Shown: piece after piece, positions 1 to 8,009 of the stretch | Layout of the letters: every line of letters starts with the position of its first letter | Numbering within the stretch: the first letter of the stretch is position 1 | Assembly (NCBI GenBank): GCA_012797505.1 | Contig: JAAZOZ010000101.1 | Span: forward strand, 1 to 14,663 | Direction of reading: 5' to 3' | Source: Smithella sp. | GTDB lineage: Bacteria; Desulfobacterota; Syntrophia; Syntrophales; Smithellaceae | Length of the DNA: 14,663 nucleotides | Made by a program: the position numbers and the translations under genes | Notes under the pieces: generated by a model | The model's input: the letters and a program-made list of their open reading frames with translations, nothing else | What the model was told of the DNA's origin: nothing | The model's database searches: none

Positions 1-39
1 GCTGAAGACCGAAGGCTGAAGGTTCGAGGGTTGTAGATG

Positions 40-68
40 GTAGGGAACGGTTTGAAACCGTTCCCTAC
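40..68. repeat. 14-bp inverted repeat with 1-nt centre
   Basis: GTAGGGAACGGTTT (40-53) is followed by one G and then its exact reverse complement (55-68). Such a symmetric palindrome in intergenic DNA is typical of a dispersed REP-like element. No T-run follows on either strand, so it is not a clear intrinsic terminator. Confidence 0.8.
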
Positions 69-163
69 AGCAGGATTATTTCGAGAGTTTTGAATAACTG
101 CCATTTTTTCGAACGAAGGGAGAAATCCATGTCCCGACTGCAATGAGGGATCTTTAGATTTCT

Positions 164-223
164 CGTCGCTCACGCTCCTTCGAAATGACATTAGGCGTCG
201 CTCACACTCCTCGAAATGACATT
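164..223. repeat. Two tandem copies of a ~28-bp degenerate unit
   Basis: The unit CGTCGCTCACGCTCC...TCGAAATGACATT at 164-192 recurs as CGTCGCTCACACTCC..CGAAATGACATT at 196-223, with a short spacer and about two differences (one substitution and a shortened T-run). The sequence resembles intergenic repeats that I associate with Desulfobacterota genomes; this is recall, not a search. Confidence 0.6.
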
Positions 224-273
224 TTTCAAAGCTCTCTCATCGTTTCCCCAAAGGCGAAAAATCTTTCGGCGTT

Positions 274-329
274 GGGGCGAAACATCTTTCGCCCCTGCGA
301 TAAACAATAGGCCATTGAACGTTTATCGC
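274..329 (-). terminator. Two consecutive inverted repeats after the ligase stop; possible transcription end
   Basis: GCGATAAAC (297-305) pairs with GTTTATCGC (321-329) across a 15-nt loop, immediately past the stop codon at 331-333. GGGGCGAAA (274-282) pairs with TTTCGCCCC (287-295) across a 4-nt loop. On the minus strand these come in series at the end of the last gene. Neither is followed by a clear U-tract, so an intrinsic terminator is possible but not shown; they may simply be repeats. Confidence 0.35.
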
Positions 330-330
330 C

Positions 331-2046
331 CTACCCCGCGAATTTTCCTTCCTTTTTCAGCTTCTCGATTTCCTCCTTCTCCAGCGTGTTGAAGGCGATT
401 TTGCCGACCAGCGTTTTGGGCAGATCGTTGCGGAATTCGATGGAGCGCGGGCAGCTCCATTTGATCAGGTGCTCGCGGCAATAGTTGATGAGCTCCTTTT
501 CCGCTTCCGGGCCCGCCTCGGCAGGATTTTTCAGAACGACGAACGCCTTCACCGCCTGCACCTGGGCTTCGTCCGGCACGCCGATGACGCAGGCGTCGCG
601 CACCTTGTCATGCTTGTAGAGCAGCTCTTCCACCTGAGCGGGATAGACATTCATGCCGGAGGACTTGATCATCCGTTTCTGGCGAAGCTTGAAATAGAAG
701 AACCCGTCGGCGTCCATCGTGCCGATGTCGCCGGTGTGCAGCCAGATGCGGCCGTCCGCGTGCTTCCGGAGCGTGGCGGCGGTTTCTTCGGGCTGATCGA
801 GATAGCCCATCATCACGGCGGGGCCGGCTACGCAGATTTCGCCTTCTTCGCCCAGCGGCGCCTCCTCGATCGTGTCGAGCTTCACGATTTTGGCCAGCAT
901 GTCCGGAAAAGGCACACCGATGCTGCCTTCGCGGTAGCAGCCGATGGGCGTGGCCATGATGGCGGTGACGGCCTCGGTAAGTCCGTAGCCTTCCAGAAGC
1001 TGAACGTTGCCGCCCTGCTTCCTGACCATTTCTTCAAAGCGCTCCTTGACCGGACGGGGCAGCGTGTCCGCGCCGGAAAATGTCGCCCGAAGGCAGCTCA
1101 AATCCGCCTTGTGCATTTTGGGATTGCGCGAAAGCGCATCAAAGAGCGTCGGCACACCAATGACAAACGACGGCTTTCGCGAACGGATCAGATCGGCGAC
1201 CGTCTCGGGGGTAAAGACCGGCACCAGAATGCTTTTGCCGCCGCCCATGAAGCAGGCGTTGATGCAGACCCCCAGGCCGAAGCCGTGAAAGATCGGCAAA
1301 ATGGCCAGCACGGACGCGTTGTCGTCGAGCTTCCCCCATTCCGACACCATTTTCCCCTCGGAAATGAAATTCATGTTGGACAGCATGATGCCCTTGGGAA
1401 CGCCCGTGGTTCCGCCGCTGTAGAGGATCACGGCCATATCGTCCGTATCCATTCTGGCCGGCGGGGCGCTGGGATAACCGCCTTTCATCAGATCCGCCCA
1501 CCATTTCACCATGGGGTCCGCCGGGACTTTTGGAATCTGCCGTCCTTTGGTCAGGTTGAAGCCGACGCGTTTGAAAAAGCTCAGATAATCCGGAATGCGC
1601 GCCAGAATCAGCGTCTGAAGCGGCGTCGCGGCCTTCACCTCCTTGAACTTGGCGTAAAAGGCGTCCAGCGTGAGCGCGAAGCGGCTTTTGGCGACGTTGA
1701 GGTAGAATTCAATTTCCTTGGCCGTGGAAAGAGGATGAATCATGCTGGCCACCGCCCCCAGCTTGTTGGCCGCGTAAAAAGCGATGATGCCCTGAGGAGA
1801 GGTGGGCATGGAGATGGTGATGCGGTCGCCCTGCTTCAGGCCCAGCGCGGCCAGCGCGTCGGCGCACCGGTCGATTTCGGAAATGAACCCCCTGTAAGTG
1901 GACGCGTGCCCCATGAAATCGTAGGCGACTGCGTCGGCTTTCTCCCGCGCGGTTTGCAAAAGCGCTTCATACATGGTGACGCGGGGATAATCGATGGAAT
2001 GCGGAACGTTGCCGTAAAACTTCAACCATGGTTTTTGCTCGTACAT
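331..2046 (-). CDS. AMP-dependent acyl-CoA ligase (long-chain / aryl acid type), full length
   Basis: A 571-aa member of the ANL adenylating superfamily, which activates a carboxylic acid with ATP to acyl-AMP and passes it to CoA (or to a carrier protein). Motifs seen: P-loop YSGGTTGVPKG at 209-219, YGLTEA at 354-359, HTGD at 437-440 (Asp binding the ribose), a hinge segment R455-Q-K-R in place of the usual R-x-K-D, and the catalytic lysine K549 in LPKTLVGKI. No signal peptide or membrane span is evident. The ATG at 2046 is chosen because GGGAGGTG lies 7 nt upstream; the frame stays open to a TTG at 2139, but that 31-residue extension is unlike the family. It is the last gene of the run, 96 bp after the exporter-methyltransferase gene. 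In aryl polyene-type clusters such ligases load the aromatic starter; a lipid substrate is equally possible. The family is certain, the substrate is not. Confidence 0.9.
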   Translation of the reverse strand: MYEQKPWLKFYGNVPHSIDYPRVTMYEALLQTAREKADAVAYDFMGHASTYRGFISEIDRCADALAALGLKQGDRITISMPTSPQGIIAFYAANKLGAVASMIHPLSTAKEIEFYLNVAKSRFALTLDAFYAKFKEVKAATPLQTLILARIPDYLSFFKRVGFNLTKGRQIPKVPADPMVKWWADLMKGGYPSAPPARMDTDDMAVILYSGGTTGVPKGIMLSNMNFISEGKMVSEWGKLDDNASVLAILPIFHGFGLGVCINACFMGGGKSILVPVFTPETVADLIRSRKPSFVIGVPTLFDALSRNPKMHKADLSCLRATFSGADTLPRPVKERFEEMVRKQGGNVQLLEGYGLTEAVTAIMATPIGCYREGSIGVPFPDMLAKIVKLDTIEEAPLGEEGEICVAGPAVMMGYLDQPEETAATLRKHADGRIWLHTGDIGTMDADGFFYFKLRQKRMIKSSGMNVYPAQVEELLYKHDKVRDACVIGVPDEAQVQAVKAFVVLKNPAEAGPEAEKELINYCREHLIKWSCPRSIEFRNDLPKTLVGKIAFNTLEKEEIEKLKKEGKFAG

Positions 2047-2053
2047 TGTGTTG

Positions 2054-2061
2054 CACCTCCC
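2054..2061 (-). promoter_or_regulatory. Shine-Dalgarno deciding the ligase start
   Basis: The minus strand reads GGGAGGTG here, seven bases before the ATG at 2046. It is the strongest ribosome-binding match upstream of this gene and rules for the 571-aa form over the longer TTG-started frame. Confidence 0.75.
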
Positions 2062-2142
2062 GAAATAGTTGATGGTGACGGATGAATCTTGGATGGTCAA
2101 AGGCGACCTGACAGGACTCTTTCCCCTCCTGTTCAACACAGT

Positions 2143-5100
2143 CTAATAGCCTTTTCCCCCTACAAACCACTTTTCTTCCACGCCGGGAACCGGCGAGGCA
2201 TGCACCCTGACGGTAAGTCCCGCCGCCTCCATAAATCCGGCGATTTCTCTTTCTCCGCGGAAGCGCTCCGGGATGCCCGTCCACTTCAAGCGGGCCGTCT
2301 CGATCCATCGCTTCCAGGGGACTTTTCGATCGGAGGGAACCGTCGCCCGGATCACCAGCATCCCGTCGTGTCCGAGCTTGTCGTGAATGCGCTGAAAAAC
2401 AAGCTGCAATTCCCTATCGTCGATCAGATGCAGCATATCCAGCATCAGAACGTGGTCCACCGAACCTTCGACGTCCGGCAGATCCGGCGCCCGCCCGACC
2501 TGCACGTCGCCCCGCGCGCCGATCACGCGGCGGGCAATGAGCGCCCTCTCTTCATCGGGCTCCAGGCCGTAAACCTTCGCTTCCGGATGCAGCTCCAGCA
2601 GCCAGGCCGCGGGAACGCCGTAGCCGCAGCCGATATCGAGCATCCGGCGGGGATTTTGCACATATCGATGCAGTTCGGAAAACATCGGATCCAGCTTCAT
2701 CTTGAACCGGGCAAAAACCCTCGGATAACCGGGAAGCAGCCGGTAGCGCAAAAGGACGCGGCGAACATGCTCCCGCGATGCCGGCTGAACCGCGCCCGCG
2801 GGAAAGTCAAACGGCGAAAAAATTTTCCGCATCAGGGTCGGCAAAATGAAATACGCGCCCAGCAGGGAATACCCGATGCCCAGAAGCGAAACCAGACCGA
2901 TGCTGCGCAGGAGCGAGTGATTCGCCAGCGTCAGAACGCCGAAGCCGATGAATGTCGTCGCGGCGGAAAGAAAGATGGAGAGTTTGACGGTGTTCATCGC
3001 GGGAGAGGCCTCATCCGGATGACGCTGAACCGTGCAGGCATAGTAAACGGCGTAATCCACCCCCATGCCCAGAATCACGACCCACAGCATAATGCCGGGA
3101 ATGTCCAGCGGACGGCCGATGAGCTTGAGCGTCCCCAGCGTGGAGACGAGCGCAAAAGCCACGGGGGCCAGAACGGCCAGCGAAAGACGCCAGTCCAGAA
3201 AAAACAGAAATACCACCGCGATCAGGCCAAGACTGACGATCATGGCGATTTCGACGAAAATATCTTTGAGAAATTCTCCCAGGCGGCGGTTGAACCAATC
3301 CGCGTCGAACAGGCTGGCCTGCCCGGCGCCGGCCAGCCGCGCAAAGAATTCCGATGCCTTGTAATGTTTTCCGGCTGCCATCGGCGTGAGCTGCGCGTAA
3401 CCTTCGGATGTCCGGGCGATGCCCAACATCTCAAAATGCCGCGGCGGAATCGAAAAGACACCCGGTCGATCCGTCTGAAAAATCGACCAGAATGAATCAA
3501 ACGCGTCCGGCGCGAAGCCGTTTTCCACAGCCGCCGCGCCCAGGTTCGTCCGCAGCGCCCCGACGCGCTCGGGCGTCCAGAATGCCCGCCACGCGGCAAA
3601 ATGACGGGCGGCCGACTCCGGGGTGGGAAAAAGAACCGTCGGAAGAAACGCCGGGGCCAACCTGCCGTTTTGCACCTCATCCGCAAGCAGCGCTTCCATC
3701 TGATCGTTTTTCTTCTGCAGCCGCTCGAGATCCGGCGCCTCCAAAAGCACATACAGCCTGCCGCTGAGATTTCCCCAGATGTCCTGCAATTTCTTTTCGG
3801 CGGCAAGCGTTGCGGGGCTGACGGAATTCATGGCCTGCAAATCCACGTTGAAAACGGGTTTGGCAAAAAACAGCATCGTCAGGCCGAAGACCAGCGCGGC
3901 AATCAGTTTCCATGAAGCCGGCGCGGCCATTTTTTGGACAGCCCGCGCCAGCCAACGGTTGGCCTCGCGACGGGCCGGCGGCATCGCCGGAAAAATAACG
4001 GGAAAGACGAAGTGAACAAACAGAAAAGCAAAGGCGATGCCCAGCGCGGCAAACACTCCGATTTGGGCCAGGATTTTAAAATCACTGATCAGCAGCAGCA
4101 GAAATGCGCAGATCGTGGTCAGGGCCGCTGTGAATTCAGCCGACCATACTTCCCGTGCCGCCTCTCGCCCGGAGGTGGCCATGGGCTGGTCCAGAAACAA
4201 AAGGTAGGTCAGCCCCAAATCGACTGTAAAGGCCAGAATCGCGCCGCCGAATCCCACCGCCAGCACCGAAATGGATGAAAACAGCAGGGAGCAGACAAAC
4301 AGAGCGGCAATGGCCCCGACGGCTGAGGGCAAGAGCGCCAGCAAACCGATGAGGGGTCGGGGAAAAGCCGCAATCAGAAGCAGCGATATCCCCAGCATGG
4401 TCAGGAGAATCGCCAGCCGTGTGTCGCGTTTGGCGACGGTTTCGTTGTCCAGCGCCGCGCGGTAGGCGCCCACGGGCGTCAGTGTATACCGGTCGTTCGA
4501 ATCCCCGCGCGCCATCAGCATCCGGGTGCAGTCTTCCACCAGCGCTGCGATTTGCGCGGCGCGGGCCGTGTCCGTCCCGGAGCCGGCCAGGCGCGCGATA
4601 ATAAGCGCGTGGCGTCCGTCGGAAGACAGAAACCGGCCGGAGTAAAATTGGGCGGAGCCGGCCGGGAGCAGCGCGGACATTCTCTCCAGGATCACCGAGG
4701 AAAAACCCAGCGGGTCCCGGGCGATCATTTCCGCCCGGCCGATCCCCTGAAGTTCCCCGAGACTGCGCCGGTTTTCCGCCATCGCCTCCCGGATTTTTTC
4801 CGGCGTGAGGAGCGGCGCGATTTTCCGTTCGAGATCCTGCGCGGAGAGCAGCGACGGCAAATGCTCCCGGACATGCGCCATCAGCTCCGCAAAGGCGCCC
4901 GCCTCATCGGCGATCCCGACTCGTTCAAACAAACCGCTTTTGCTTAACCGGTCCTCAACGAACCTTGCCGCCTCGACCAGGGCATCCTTGTCGCCGGATG
5001 TCTGCTCCAGATTGATAAAAATCCTGTCCTGGATCGGCAGCCGGCTGATGACCCGCCGGGCGGAAGCCAGCACCGGGTCATGGCGCGGCATGGATTCGAG

Positions 5101-5211
5101 AATATCGGTTTCAATTTTTAAATGGCTGGTTTCCCAGTAAAACAAAATCCCCACGATCAGAGCGGTGACCAGCACAATCGACCATCTTATGGGGTATCGG
5201 CGAGGCTCCAT
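2143..5211 (-). CDS. MMPL/RND-type exporter fused to a C-terminal SAM-dependent methyltransferase
   Basis: A 1022-aa inner-membrane protein. Residues 1-800 have the RND layout: TM1 (9-26), a large periplasmic loop (27-265), TM2-6 (266-409), TM7 (434-450), a second periplasmic loop (451-651) and TM8-12 (652-793). Polar residues fall in the expected membrane positions: D331 in FTVDLGLTY and D719 in GMGVDYAVYY. This matches the predicted exporters (COG4258-like) that accompany aryl polyene clusters and are usually under 800 aa. After TM12 comes a soluble class I methyltransferase domain (about 815-1022) with the SAM-binding motif LDIGCGYG at 858-865 and an acidic residue in GLEPDEE; topology puts it in the cytoplasm. 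The ATG at 5211 has GAAGG six bases upstream; a TTG at 5286 in frame would add 25 residues without a good ribosome site. It follows the glycosyltransferase gene by 114 bp. The likely role is membrane translocation of a lipid-like product that is methylated by the same polypeptide; substrate unknown. Confidence 0.88.
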   Translation of the reverse strand: MEPRRYPIRWSIVLVTALIVGILFYWETSHLKIETDILESMPRHDPVLASARRVISRLPIQDRIFINLEQTSGDKDALVEAARFVEDRLSKSGLFERVGIADEAGAFAELMAHVREHLPSLLSAQDLERKIAPLLTPEKIREAMAENRRSLGELQGIGRAEMIARDPLGFSSVILERMSALLPAGSAQFYSGRFLSSDGRHALIIARLAGSGTDTARAAQIAALVEDCTRMLMARGDSNDRYTLTPVGAYRAALDNETVAKRDTRLAILLTMLGISLLLIAAFPRPLIGLLALLPSAVGAIAALFVCSLLFSSISVLAVGFGGAILAFTVDLGLTYLLFLDQPMATSGREAAREVWSAEFTAALTTICAFLLLLISDFKILAQIGVFAALGIAFAFLFVHFVFPVIFPAMPPARREANRWLARAVQKMAAPASWKLIAALVFGLTMLFFAKPVFNVDLQAMNSVSPATLAAEKKLQDIWGNLSGRLYVLLEAPDLERLQKKNDQMEALLADEVQNGRLAPAFLPTVLFPTPESAARHFAAWRAFWTPERVGALRTNLGAAAVENGFAPDAFDSFWSIFQTDRPGVFSIPPRHFEMLGIARTSEGYAQLTPMAAGKHYKASEFFARLAGAGQASLFDADWFNRRLGEFLKDIFVEIAMIVSLGLIAVVFLFFLDWRLSLAVLAPVAFALVSTLGTLKLIGRPLDIPGIMLWVVILGMGVDYAVYYACTVQRHPDEASPAMNTVKLSIFLSAATTFIGFGVLTLANHSLLRSIGLVSLLGIGYSLLGAYFILPTLMRKIFSPFDFPAGAVQPASREHVRRVLLRYRLLPGYPRVFARFKMKLDPMFSELHRYVQNPRRMLDIGCGYGVPAAWLLELHPEAKVYGLEPDEERALIARRVIGARGDVQVGRAPDLPDVEGSVDHVLMLDMLHLIDDRELQLVFQRIHDKLGHDGMLVIRATVPSDRKVPWKRWIETARLKWTGIPERFRGEREIAGFMEAAGLTVRVHASPVPGVEEKWFVGGKGY

Positions 5212-5325
5212 GAAAACCTTCAGATTGTCGGGATTATTTTCTGCTCTCCTGGCGGTTTTTAAACCACATTTCCCGAAGGCTGGCAAGGGAAAACCGGGCG
5301 CGGGGCAAGGGGCCGAACGCCGCGG

Positions 5326-6099
5326 TCAATGATGTCCGAAAACACGCGTAAACATCAGGCGGGTAAAGGTTTTGGCATTGCGCAAAAAATCAACAAAGGG
5401 GCGAAAATGAGAAATGCGCAACCCGTCCGGCTGGTAAACGACCCGGATCGGCGCTTCGATGATCGGAATGCCGATTCTTTTGGCCTGCACCAGAATTTCC
5501 ACTTCAAACTGGAACCGCCTCGCCCGCACGGGAAGGCTCAGGGATTCCGGAAGCGGATAAATCCGCATGCCGCTCTGGGTGTCCGAAATTTCCGGCCCTC
5601 CGGACATCCGGACCCAGAAATTGGAAAACTTTCTGCCGAAGCGGCTGGTCCAGGGAATGTGGGCCCCCTGCACCGCATCCATTCCCCGACGCGCCCCCAC
5701 CACGATGGGTCTTTTTTTGAGAGGAATGGCGTCCATCAGGTGGATGGCGTCTTCGGGATCGTGCTGTCCGTCCGCGTCGATCGTGATGGCGTAATCGGCC
5801 TTGTGCGAAGCAGCCATGAAACCGGTCAGGATCGCCGCCCCCTTTCCTTCGTTTTTTTCATGGCGAAGCACTTCTATGCCCTGAACTTCCGCCAGCCGCC
5901 GGGACGTATCATCGGTTGATCCGTCGTCCACGACAAAAACGGGAAATCCCATATCCCGGGCCCTTCCGGCCACCTGTGCAACCGTCGCGGCATGATTGTA
6001 AGCGGGAATCACAAAAGCGAACCGGCCGAGATTCCTTCCCGCCCGCCGCCTGCTTTTCGGATCCTTCTGTTCGTTCGCTGTCCGTTTTTTATGACTCAT
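5326..6099 (-). CDS. GT2-family glycosyltransferase (polyprenyl-phosphate glycosyltransferase-like)
   Basis: A 257-aa soluble GT-A-fold enzyme. After a basic N-terminal tail (about 25 residues rich in K/R), it shows FVIPAYNHAATV, the nucleotide-binding VVDDGSTDDT (D58, D59) and the metal-binding DADGQHDP (D108, D110), then an SDTQSGMRIYP segment like those of dolichol-phosphate mannose synthase relatives. No membrane anchor is visible, so it probably works at the cytoplasmic membrane face on an activated sugar and a lipid or polyprenyl phosphate acceptor. The start ATG at 6099 has only a weak purine-rich leader (GAAAAG). It is separated from the upstream kinase fusion by 179 bp of repeats and precedes the exporter gene. 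Aryl polyene clusters often carry a glycosyltransferase; here it stands alone, with no acyltransferase domain. The sugar and acceptor cannot be read from the sequence. Confidence 0.88.
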   Translation of the reverse strand: MSHKKRTANEQKDPKSRRRAGRNLGRFAFVIPAYNHAATVAQVAGRARDMGFPVFVVDDGSTDDTSRRLAEVQGIEVLRHEKNEGKGAAILTGFMAASHKADYAITIDADGQHDPEDAIHLMDAIPLKKRPIVVGARRGMDAVQGAHIPWTSRFGRKFSNFWVRMSGGPEISDTQSGMRIYPLPESLSLPVRARRFQFEVEILVQAKRIGIPIIEAPIRVVYQPDGLRISHFRPFVDFLRNAKTFTRLMFTRVFGHH

Positions 6100-6203
6100 T
6101 ACTTTTCACTGTTCTCTTCCTGCGCTTTTCCCTATCGCCCATTGCCTATCGCCTCTTGTCCATCGCCTGTTTTTCCCATCCACCATCCACAATCCACCAT
6201 CCC

Positions 6204-6232
6204 TGTCATGGTTCGACAGGCTCACCATGACA
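6204..6232. repeat. 9-bp inverted repeat, 11-nt loop
   Basis: TGTCATGGT (6204-6212) pairs exactly with ACCATGACA (6224-6232). The loop carries TTCGACAGGCTC, half of the larger inverted repeat spanning 6212-6259. Confidence 0.8.
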
Positions 6233-6259
6233 CTCTGTTGTCACCCTGAGCTTGTCGAA
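6212..6259. repeat. REP-like inverted pair TTCGACAgGCTCA / TGAGCtTGTCGAA
   Basis: TTCGACAGGCTCA at 6212-6224 and TGAGCTTGTCGAA at 6247-6259 are reverse complements with one mismatch, 22 nt apart. The core TTCGACAAGCTCAGGGTGA is a sequence I recall as widely dispersed between genes in environmental proteobacterial genomes. It probably spread as a small mobile palindrome. Confidence 0.7.
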
Positions 6260-6278
6260 GGGCACCATCCCCTATCCC

Positions 6279-8009
6279 CTATCCACCATCCACTGATTTC
6301 TCTTCTATTCTCAAAAACGCGACCCCCCACGTCCCGGGCCCCATGTGCGCGCCGGACGTGAGCGACAGGGGCTGGAGAATGATCTCCGCGCGCGGATACA
6401 GCTTCTGCGCCTGTTTTCGGAATTCGGAAACCTGTTCGATGTTGTCCGAATACTCCAGCATGATGAGCGCGGAATCATCCGGAGCAAGAACCGCCGCCAG
6501 TTTATCCAGCGCCATTTTGATCTGATCGGCGCGGCTGCGGACAACGCCCATCTTTTTGGCGCCATCCGGCTGGGGGGAAACCACCGGTTTCATTTTCAGC
6601 ATATCGCCGAAAAAGGCGCTGGTCTTGGAAAGCCGGCCGCCCGCGGCCAGGTACTGGAGCTTGTCGAGGAACACATACTCTTCGCAGCGCGCGACCGCGT
6701 CCCGGGCAAAGGCAATGGTTCTGTTCATGTCTTTCGTCCGCACAAGGAAGCTTTGCGTTGCGAGCACCATCACGCCCAGCCTGCCGGAGGCCGCGCCCGT
6801 GTCGATCACCATCATGCGATTTTCCGGGTCGTGCTCCTTTTTCCACTCCAGCGCCACGCTGTAATTGCCGGTAAAAACGGAACCGACACACAGATAGAGC
6901 ACTTTTTCGAACCGGGCGAGCGCGCTCGCGTAGCACTGATGCCTTTCGAACACGGAGGCCTGCGACGTGGAAACCTTCACGCCCGCACTCATGGCTCTGT
7001 ATAGGTCAGCGGGGTGAAAATAGGTCTCGGGCATCGATTGGTCGCCCACATTGAGATAACTGTTTAAAAGGGTGAAGCCGCGCTTCTTTGCATCGTCGCG
7101 GGTGAGCGATCCCGCTGCGTCCGTCATGATGTGCAGGGCGGCATCCGCCGGGGCGTTCATGAAGTCGCGGATCTGCAGGGCGAGATTGTCGTCCTCCCAG
7201 GCCATCACCGAGCCCAACGCGCCCATCCGCGATCGGATCTTTTCCCGGTCGTCCGTGTGCAGGTGAATTTTATACAGGTCGCCGTCGCGCAAAATAACGG
7301 CGCTTTCCTGTCCGGCGGCAATTTGCGCCAGGTTTTCCGCAGGCGCATCGGCCTTCAAGACAAAGTCCACACAATACCCCGATTCGAGGGTTTCGTGAAA
7401 CGCGGGCGAAATGGTGAGCAAGCCCGGAAAGATTTCCGTTACCGGACGATACGAGTTGTCCAATCCGGCCAGCGTCCGGAAGAAGCCTTCAAAAAAAATA
7501 TACATTCCCAGGGCGCCCGCGTCCACGACGCCGGCCTTTCTCAATTTGGGCAGGGTGTCCCTCGTTTCGCGAACGGCTTTTTCCAGGCGCGACAAAATCC
7601 GATTTACGCTTTCCTTGTCCGGAAAGGACTCCTGCCCGGAAAGAGTCTCCTGGAGCGCATCAAAAACGGACAGCATGGTTCCCGGCCGCGGGTCGCTGAC
7701 CGCCTTCCAGGCTTTTTCGTTCGCCGTCCGGACCGTCTCCTTCAGGCTCCCCGGGGAATCGGCGGCGTAAAAGACCGAGAAAAACTGCGAAGCGATGTTG
7801 CCGGAATTGCCGCGCGCCGCCAGCAGAAGCTGACGGACGATTTTATCTTTTTCGCCGTCGGTCCGGCGAAGCGGTGAAAGACTGACGGAAAGATTCCGCC
7901 CGGTATCGCCGTCCGCCACGGGATATACGTTGATGTCATCGAGAAGGTCCGCCCAGGCCGCCACCCGCTCCACACCCGCCACAAAAGATTGCTTGAACAG
8001 ATTCTCCAT
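6279..8009 (-). CDS. Fused DhaL kinase - DegV fatty-acid-binding protein (single-chain FakA/FakB-like acyl kinase)
   Basis: A 576-aa protein with three parts. Residues about 1-190 are a DhaL/DAK2 ATP-binding domain: NVYPVADGDTGRN at 27-39 with metal-binding D33 and D35, AARGNSG at 64-70, KAGVVDAGALG at 158-168. Residues about 195-283 match the FakA middle region (ESGYCVDF at 209-216, YKIHLHTDD at 246-254). Residues about 290-570 are a DegV/FakB domain: VSTSQ at 346-350, VGSVFTGNY at 375-383, LAAGGRLSKTSAFFGDMLKMKP at 454-475, and GAHMGPG at 553-559 with the carboxylate-contacting His (H555). In Firmicutes FakA phosphorylates a fatty acid held by a separate FakB to give acyl phosphate; here both halves sit on one chain, and the usual DegV-like C-terminal FakA domain is replaced by a true DegV domain. 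The ATG directly follows the thioesterase stop (TAA-ATG), implying translational coupling. The last residues (SVDGG-stop) are encoded by the neighbouring repeat. The function as an acyl kinase is inferred from family and motifs. Confidence 0.85.
   Translation of the reverse strand: MENLFKQSFVAGVERVAAWADLLDDINVYPVADGDTGRNLSVSLSPLRRTDGEKDKIVRQLLLAARGNSGNIASQFFSVFYAADSPGSLKETVRTANEKAWKAVSDPRPGTMLSVFDALQETLSGQESFPDKESVNRILSRLEKAVRETRDTLPKLRKAGVVDAGALGMYIFFEGFFRTLAGLDNSYRPVTEIFPGLLTISPAFHETLESGYCVDFVLKADAPAENLAQIAAGQESAVILRDGDLYKIHLHTDDREKIRSRMGALGSVMAWEDDNLALQIRDFMNAPADAALHIMTDAAGSLTRDDAKKRGFTLLNSYLNVGDQSMPETYFHPADLYRAMSAGVKVSTSQASVFERHQCYASALARFEKVLYLCVGSVFTGNYSVALEWKKEHDPENRMMVIDTGAASGRLGVMVLATQSFLVRTKDMNRTIAFARDAVARCEEYVFLDKLQYLAAGGRLSKTSAFFGDMLKMKPVVSPQPDGAKKMGVVRSRADQIKMALDKLAAVLAPDDSALIMLEYSDNIEQVSEFRKQAQKLYPRAEIILQPLSLTSGAHMGPGTWGVAFLRIEEKSVDGG

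Larger units (their letters stand above)
1..330. other. Non-coding region downstream of the ligase gene, rich in hairpins and repeats
   Basis: No credible gene is seen on either strand. The stretch holds a near-perfect palindrome (40-68), two tandem degenerate copies of a CGTCGCTCAC...TCGAAATGACATT unit (164-223), and two adjacent inverted repeats (274-295 and 297-329) directly after the stop codon of the minus-strand ligase. The first 40 bases are also repetitive (GCTGAAG / GGCTGAAGG). It looks like an intergenic junction colonised by dispersed repeats. Confidence 0.7.
6100..6278. repeat. Repeat-filled intergenic gap between the two gene blocks
   Basis: The gap consists almost entirely of degenerate short repeats: CCTATCGCC / CCATCGCC variants at about 6130-6168, and CCACCATCC / CCCTATCC variants at about 6177-6203 and 6263-6294, the last running into the end of the kinase-fusion gene. 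Two inverted repeats sit in the middle (6204-6232 and 6212-6259). No gene and no convincing promoter is seen, so whether transcription passes through or restarts here is open. Confidence 0.75.

Noticed and set aside
469..2085. A 538-codon open frame on the plus strand opposite the ligase gene
   Set aside because: It is antisense to a gene with full ANL motifs; its translation is rich in His, Arg and Gly with no recognisable domain. Such long shadows are common opposite GC-rich genes.
2089..3495. A 468-codon open frame on the plus strand opposite the exporter-methyltransferase gene
   Set aside because: No family resemblance, a biased composition (many R, H, Q, P), and a clear membrane protein plus methyltransferase on the other strand.
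5212..5286. TTG-started extension of the exporter-methyltransferase
   Set aside because: No ribosome site before the TTG; the ATG at 5211 has GAAGG at proper spacing and leads straight into TM1. Not fully excluded.
6130..6300. Possible CRISPR array from the recurrent CCATCC/CCTATC units
   Set aside because: Units are about 8-12 bp, degenerate and without regular spacers; they are microrepeats, not CRISPR repeats.
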